The notes under the pieces are model-generated. The model was given only the letters and a program-made list of their open reading frames with translations, did no database searches and was not told where the DNA came from. Source: Thermodesulfovibrionales bacterium (GTDB taxonomy: Bacteria; Nitrospirota; Thermodesulfovibrionia; Thermodesulfovibrionales; SM23-35). From it: DNA of 7,856 nucleotides. The stretch is taken from the NCBI GenBank assembly GCA_020062205.1, contig JAGUWT010000276.1:1-7856 (forward strand). Reading direction: 5' to 3'. Position numbers and translations under genes: made by a program. Shown here in pieces: positions 5,844 to 7,856 of the stretch. Within the stretch, counting starts at the first letter, position 1, and every line of letters starts with the position of its first letter.

Positions 5844-6953
5844 ATGATCAACGAAGTAGCCATAAAAGCCTACCTTTTAAAAAAGTTTCCTGATGCTGTT
5901 CAAATAAATATCAGAAAGCTCGGTTCAGGTGTCCAGGGCTCTGGCTTCCTTATCGAGATGAAAACATCAGCCGGTATCCAATCATATGTTATTAAAACCC
6001 TCCTTTCAGAAGGTTTGGGGCATGACTATCCTTCAGACAGGGCGTCAGTATTCCTTCTTGACCTTGATGAATACAAAAACCTTACCAAGCATGTAAAGGC
6101 TATTGACGTGCTTTCTGAGATGGAAGACGGATCCATAAAATCCATTGGTGGAGGGAAAGAATATTATCTGTTGATGGAAAAGACAGAAGGTGACCATTAT
6201 TTTCATGACCTTGCTGAATTTTCAAAGAAAGATGCCCTCAATGACGTAGATAGAAAGAAGATAAAGGCGATGACCTCATATCTTGCTGAGATACATTCGG
6301 TGAAAAAGGATTCAAAGACTCTTTACTGGAGGAAGCTCAGAGATACCGTAGGACATGGAGAATGTCTCATGGGAGTCTTCGATACCTATCCTGATGGTAC
6401 CCTTACATACGATGAAATGGCGGAGGTCATTAAGAAATCAGTGGACTGGATTTTAAGGTTGAAGCCAAAATACAAAAGGCTTTCACAGATACACGGAGAT
6501 TTCCATCCAGGGAATATATGGTTTACCCCTCCTTTACCCTCCCATGGGAAGGATTCTACCCCCCCTTACCCCCCCTTAGCAAGGGGGGGCAAAGGGGGGG
6601 TAGACTTCGTATTACTCGACAGGAGCCGCGGGCCATGGGGTGAACCTGCAGATGATGTAACAGCATTAACGATAAACTATATATTCTTCTCTGTAAAGAA
6701 TTTCGGTGATGTCAGAGGAGCGTATCTCGAAGGATTGGATCTGTTTTTTAATGAATACGTTGCCTTAACAGGTGATAATGAAATCTATGAGGTTGTCGCA
6801 CCTTTTTTTGCTTTTAGGGGTGTAGTCGTCGCAAACCCTGTTTTCTATCCCGAACTTACTTCTGAACAGAGAAGGCTTATCTTCAGGTTCGTCAACAACG
6901 TCCTCGATGCCTACAGGTTTGAACCGGAAAAGGTGAATAGTTATCTCGTATAA
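5844..6953 (+). CDS. Aminoglycoside phosphotransferase/choline kinase-fold kinase with an in-frame repeat insertion
   Basis: A 369-residue protein-kinase-like small-molecule phosphotransferase (APH superfamily). The N-terminal lobe has a glycine-containing nucleotide loop (LGSGVQGSGFLIEM, 26-39) and a YVIKT strand with the likely ATP-contacting Lys51. The Brenner catalytic loop is HGDFHPGN (218-225), with Asp219 as catalytic base and Asn225 as metal ligand. The second metal-binding loop is LLDRSRGPWGEPADD (257-271), with Asp259. Between these loops lie 26 Pro/Gly/Lys-rich residues (228-253) encoded by a palindromic repeat; removing them would rejoin GNIWF to DFVLLDR at normal APH spacing. The reading frame is intact. 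The Shine-Dalgarno is weak and the start lies 16 bases after the upstream inverted-repeat element. The APH fold does not by itself mean antibiotic resistance; sugar, choline, homoserine or nucleoside substrates are equally possible, and I cannot choose. Confidence 0.85.
   Translation: MINEVAIKAYLLKKFPDAVQINIRKLGSGVQGSGFLIEMKTSAGIQSYVIKTLLSEGLGHDYPSDRASVFLLDLDEYKNLTKHVKAIDVLSEMEDGSIKSIGGGKEYYLLMEKTEGDHYFHDLAEFSKKDALNDVDRKKIKAMTSYLAEIHSVKKDSKTLYWRKLRDTVGHGECLMGVFDTYPDGTLTYDEMAEVIKKSVDWILRLKPKYKRLSQIHGDFHPGNIWFTPPLPSHGKDSTPPYPPLARGGKGGVDFVLLDRSRGPWGEPADDVTALTINYIFFSVKNFGDVRGAYLEGLDLFFNEYVALTGDNEIYEVVAPFFAFRGVVVANPVFYPELTSEQRRLIFRFVNNVLDAYRFEPEKVNSYLV
6525..6603. repeat. C7/G7 palindromic repeat inserted in frame in the APH-fold kinase gene
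   Basis: The hairpin core is CTA-C7-TT-a-C7-TT (6556-6577), a 3-base loop (6578-6580) and AA-G7-ca-AA-G7-TAG (6581-6603), pairing nearly throughout with one small internal loop. The adjoining CT-rich part from about 6525, including a CCCATGGG palindrome at 6540-6547, seems to belong to the same insert. The translated portion, 6525-6602, is 78 bases (26 codons) with no stop. C7/G7 palindromes of this kind are familiar dispersed repeats in several bacterial phyla (from memory). The composition is unlike the flanking gene. Confidence 0.8.
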
Positions 6954-7107
6954 GAGATACGGTTTCTGTCAGTAGCAGGGGAATTTTACCTTGACAGGCA
7001 TTGTATTGGATGCAACCAACTCAATCAGAATGCCCTGTATCGTATGACCGTAATTAGAGTCTGTCCATAAATTAAAAGTTTGTCATTCCCCGAAATAAGA
7101 GTTTGTC

Positions 7108-7130
7108 ATTGTCCGGATTGACCGGACAAT
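7108..7130. repeat. Hairpin ATTGTCCGG / CCGGACAAT
   Basis: A perfect 9-bp inverted repeat with a 5-base loop, nested inside the 7051-7218 element. Confidence 0.75.
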
Positions 7131-7153
7131 CCAGAACTTATTGAAAACACTGG

Positions 7154-7173
7154 ATTCCCGTTTTCACGGGAAT
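7154..7173. repeat. Hairpin ATTCCCG / CGGGAAT
   Basis: A perfect 7-bp inverted repeat with a 6-base loop (ttttca). It matches a widespread intergenic palindrome type, CTGGATTCCCG...CGGGAATGAC, known to me from many bacterial genomes; here the trailing GAC is altered. It is nested in the 7051-7218 element, suggesting one repeat inserted into another. Confidence 0.65.
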
Positions 7174-7240
7174 AACGCACTTGAGTTGTAAGTGGCATTT
7201 ATGGACAGACACTAATTATCCTGTACCTGACAGTTATCTG

Positions 7241-7249
7241 TGGTATAAT
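7241..7249 (+). promoter_or_regulatory. Extended -10 promoter (TGGTATAAT) of the toxin-antitoxin operon
   Basis: A perfect TATAAT at 7244-7249 is preceded by TG one base upstream, the extended -10 arrangement that tolerates a poor -35. The hexamer at 17-bp spacing (CTGTAC, 7221-7226) is weak. A start site near 7256 would give a leader of roughly 35-40 bases with a strong ribosome site. The promoter begins 22 bases beyond the end of the upstream MITE-like element. Confidence 0.6.
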
Positions 7250-7258
7250 GTATATACA
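7249..7258. promoter_or_regulatory. Palindrome TGTATATACA, candidate antitoxin operator
   Basis: A perfect 10-bp palindrome overlapping the end of the -10 box and the predicted start site. RelB/DinJ antitoxins are ribbon-helix-helix repressors of their own operon, and TGTA...TACA half sites resemble E. coli relB operator hexads. The position suits repression by blocking polymerase; the role is inferred. Confidence 0.45.
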
Positions 7259-7276
7259 ATAGCAATACAAATCCGG

Positions 7277-7287
7277 AAGGAGGTGAT
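7277..7287 (+). promoter_or_regulatory. Near-full-length Shine-Dalgarno AAGGAGGTGAT
   Basis: Eleven contiguous bases complementary to the 16S rRNA 3' end, with 9 bases between GGAGG and the antitoxin ATG. It is far stronger than any other ribosome site in the window and predicts high antitoxin synthesis. Confidence 0.85.
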
Positions 7288-7292
7288 TTACG

Positions 7293-7553
7293 ATGTCCAA
7301 GACAGCAGTAATTTCAGCCAGGATTTCCCCTGAGCTTAAGCACGACGCAGAAAAGGTGTTCAAGAAGTTGGGCCTGACCGCCACGCAGGCTATCACGTTG
7401 TTTTACAAGCAGGTTGAGCTTGAACGTGGATTGCCCTTTGCAGTGCGGGTGCCCAACGATGTAACCGTAAAAGCGTTGGAGAAGGCAAGGACGCGACAGG
7501 GGCTTGAGAATTTCAACACGCTTGGCGATCTGTTCGAGGATTTGGGGATCTGA
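7293..7553 (+). CDS. dinJ: RelB/DinJ-family antitoxin
   Basis: This 86-residue protein has the length of E. coli DinJ. The N-terminus (KTAVISARISPELKHDAEKV, 3-22) forms the ribbon of a ribbon-helix-helix DNA-binding fold, followed by the LGLTATQAITLFYKQV helix (26-41) that mediates dimerisation and operator binding. The C-terminal part from PNDVT (54) to LFEDLGI is the usual toxin-wrapping, protease-sensitive segment. It binds and neutralises the YafQ toxin and probably represses the operon at the TGTATATACA palindrome over the promoter. The start is fixed by the strong Shine-Dalgarno. The stop codon shares its A with the toxin's ATG (TGATG), giving translational coupling. The G+C-rich codon choice contrasts with the neighbouring AT-richer genes and suggests acquisition by transfer. 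RelB and DinJ are one family; dinJ is preferred because of the partner. Confidence 0.92.
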   Translation: MSKTAVISARISPELKHDAEKVFKKLGLTATQAITLFYKQVELERGLPFAVRVPNDVTVKALEKARTRQGLENFNTLGDLFEDLGI

Positions 7554-7822
7554 TGAAGGCAATCAGACGGACATTGCAGTTCAAGCAGGACGTCAAGCGG
7601 ATGCAGCGGCAGGGCAAGGACTTGGAAAAGCTGAAGAGGGTGCTTGAGAGCCTGGTGAAGGGGGAAGGACTGTCGCCGAAGTATCGTGATCACGTTCTGG
7701 TCGGGCAATACAAGGGCACGCGGGAATGTCATCTTGAGCCAGACTGGCTGCTGATTTATGAATTGGCTGAGAGCGAGATAGTGCTGGTCAGAACAGGTTC
7801 GCATTCAGATTTGTTCAGATAG
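7553..7822 (+). CDS. yafQ: YafQ-family mRNA interferase toxin (RelE/ParE superfamily)
   Basis: An 89-residue ribosome-dependent endoribonuclease toxin of the RelE superfamily; E. coli YafQ (92 residues) cleaves translated mRNA in the A site with preference for lysine AAA codons. The residues His47, His60, Asp64 and His84 reproduce the spacing of the E. coli YafQ set His50, His63, Asp67, His87 with a constant offset of three, and Phe88 corresponds to Phe91. The surrounding motifs ECHLEPDWLLIYE (58-70) and RTGSHSDLF (80-88) are classic YafQ. The catalytic set appears complete, so the toxin should be active. Translation starts on the A of the antitoxin stop codon, preserving antitoxin-first stoichiometry. 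It is a complete gene, followed by 34 bases of undistinguished sequence to the window end. Composition matches the antitoxin and not the upstream genes. Confidence 0.95.
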   Translation: MKAIRRTLQFKQDVKRMQRQGKDLEKLKRVLESLVKGEGLSPKYRDHVLVGQYKGTRECHLEPDWLLIYELAESEIVLVRTGSHSDLFR

Positions 7823-7856
7823 CGCCAGAGGGAGATTCTAACAATACCAGATAATG

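Larger units (their letters stand above)
7051..7218. mobile_element. MITE-like element with ~21-bp terminal inverted repeats
   Basis: 7051-7071 and 7198-7218 are reverse complements at 20 of 21 positions, with core GTCTGTCCATAAA. Both ends finish in TAATTA, which is itself palindromic, so the boundaries can be read two ways: terminal repeats reaching TA/TA, or a 156 bp element (7057-7212) flanked by a 6-bp TAATTA target duplication. Inside are two copies of AGTTTGTCATT (7077-7087, 7100-7110) and two hairpins at 7108-7130 and 7154-7173. No open frame of meaningful length is present, so it would be non-autonomous. Confidence 0.7.
6954..7292. other. Intergenic region between the APH-fold kinase and the toxin-antitoxin pair
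   Basis: This 339-base gap holds, in order: a short TATCTC/GAGATA stem overlapping the kinase stop (6942-6959), an imperfect CTGTCA/TGACAG pair (6966-6971, 6992-6997), a terminal-inverted-repeat element (7051-7218), and the promoter region of the toxin-antitoxin operon. I see no gene in it. The part 6954-7050 has no strong signal; the first stem is too weak and lacks a T-tract for a confident terminator call. Confidence 0.6.

Noticed and set aside
5844..6953. Aminoglycoside resistance gene.
   Set aside because: The fold is shared by many metabolic kinases; no substrate-specific aminoglycoside motif or resistance context is visible.
6991..6996. Consensus TTGACA hexamer.
   Set aside because: There is no -10-like hexamer at 16-18 bases downstream and no gene follows within the next 290 bases.
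6969..7049. About 27 open codons on the minus strand ending at a TGA near 6969, which looked like the tail of a gene cut by the 7051-7218 element.
   Set aside because: The frame meets a stop soon after the element even if the insertion is removed, and I recognise no family in it.
7077..7110. Two AGTTTGTCATT copies 23 bases apart as a possible CRISPR or iteron array.
   Set aside because: There are only two copies, with no third unit or spacer regularity; they belong to the MITE-like element.
7227..7232. CTGACA as -35 for the toxin-antitoxin promoter.
   Set aside because: The spacer to TATAAT is only 11 bases; an extended -10 promoter explains the site better.
7403..7804. 133-codon open frame on the minus strand across the toxin-antitoxin genes.
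   Set aside because: It is antisense to two genes with clear motifs and shows no recognisable domain or ribosome site; it is a shadow of the G+C-rich codons.

Overview
The window carries eight complete protein genes on a moderately AT-rich background. The gene content is ordinary free-living Gram-negative chromosome. The mixture of dispersed palindromic repeats (a GTCATTGCGAG...CTCGCAATGAC element, a C7/G7 hairpin, and an ATTCCCG-ttttca-CGGGAAT hairpin) resembles what I know from Nitrospirota/Thermodesulfovibrionia and Desulfobacterota genomes. That lineage guess is inference; no rRNA or marker here settles it.

Layout. 1-151: leader with a dispersed inverted-repeat element and a G8 run. 152-1102 (+): a DRE-TIM metallolyase-fold aldolase of unknown substrate. 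1131-2668 (-): an overlapping coaE-ribF pair, convergent with the aldolase, making coenzyme A (last step) and FMN/FAD. 2669-2947: divergent intergenic region, mostly filled by a ~186 bp GC-richer element with 13-bp terminal inverted repeats flanked by TA. 2948-5686 (+): uvrC followed 21 bp later by a PfkB-family sugar/nucleoside kinase, probably one operon. 5687-5843: a second inverted-repeat element. 5844-6953 (+): an aminoglycoside phosphotransferase/choline kinase-fold enzyme that carries a palindromic repeat translated in frame between its catalytic loop and its metal-binding loop. 6954-7292: a 339-base gap with a third terminal-inverted-repeat element (7051-7218), then a promoter with a palindromic operator candidate. 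7293-7822 (+): a DinJ-YafQ type II toxin-antitoxin pair, visibly richer in G+C than its neighbours.

How the parts fit. coaE, ribF and uvrC are housekeeping genes for cofactor supply and nucleotide excision repair. The aldolase, the PfkB kinase and the APH-fold kinase could all act on small metabolites, but nothing in the sequence links them into one pathway. The striking theme is repeat colonisation: five unrelated-looking palindromic or terminal-inverted-repeat elements lie in under 8 kb. Four sit in intergenic gaps and one sits inside a coding region without breaking it. I do not see a convincing new defence or biosynthetic system. The most interesting single signal is the protein-coding palindromic insertion in the kinase at 6525-6603.
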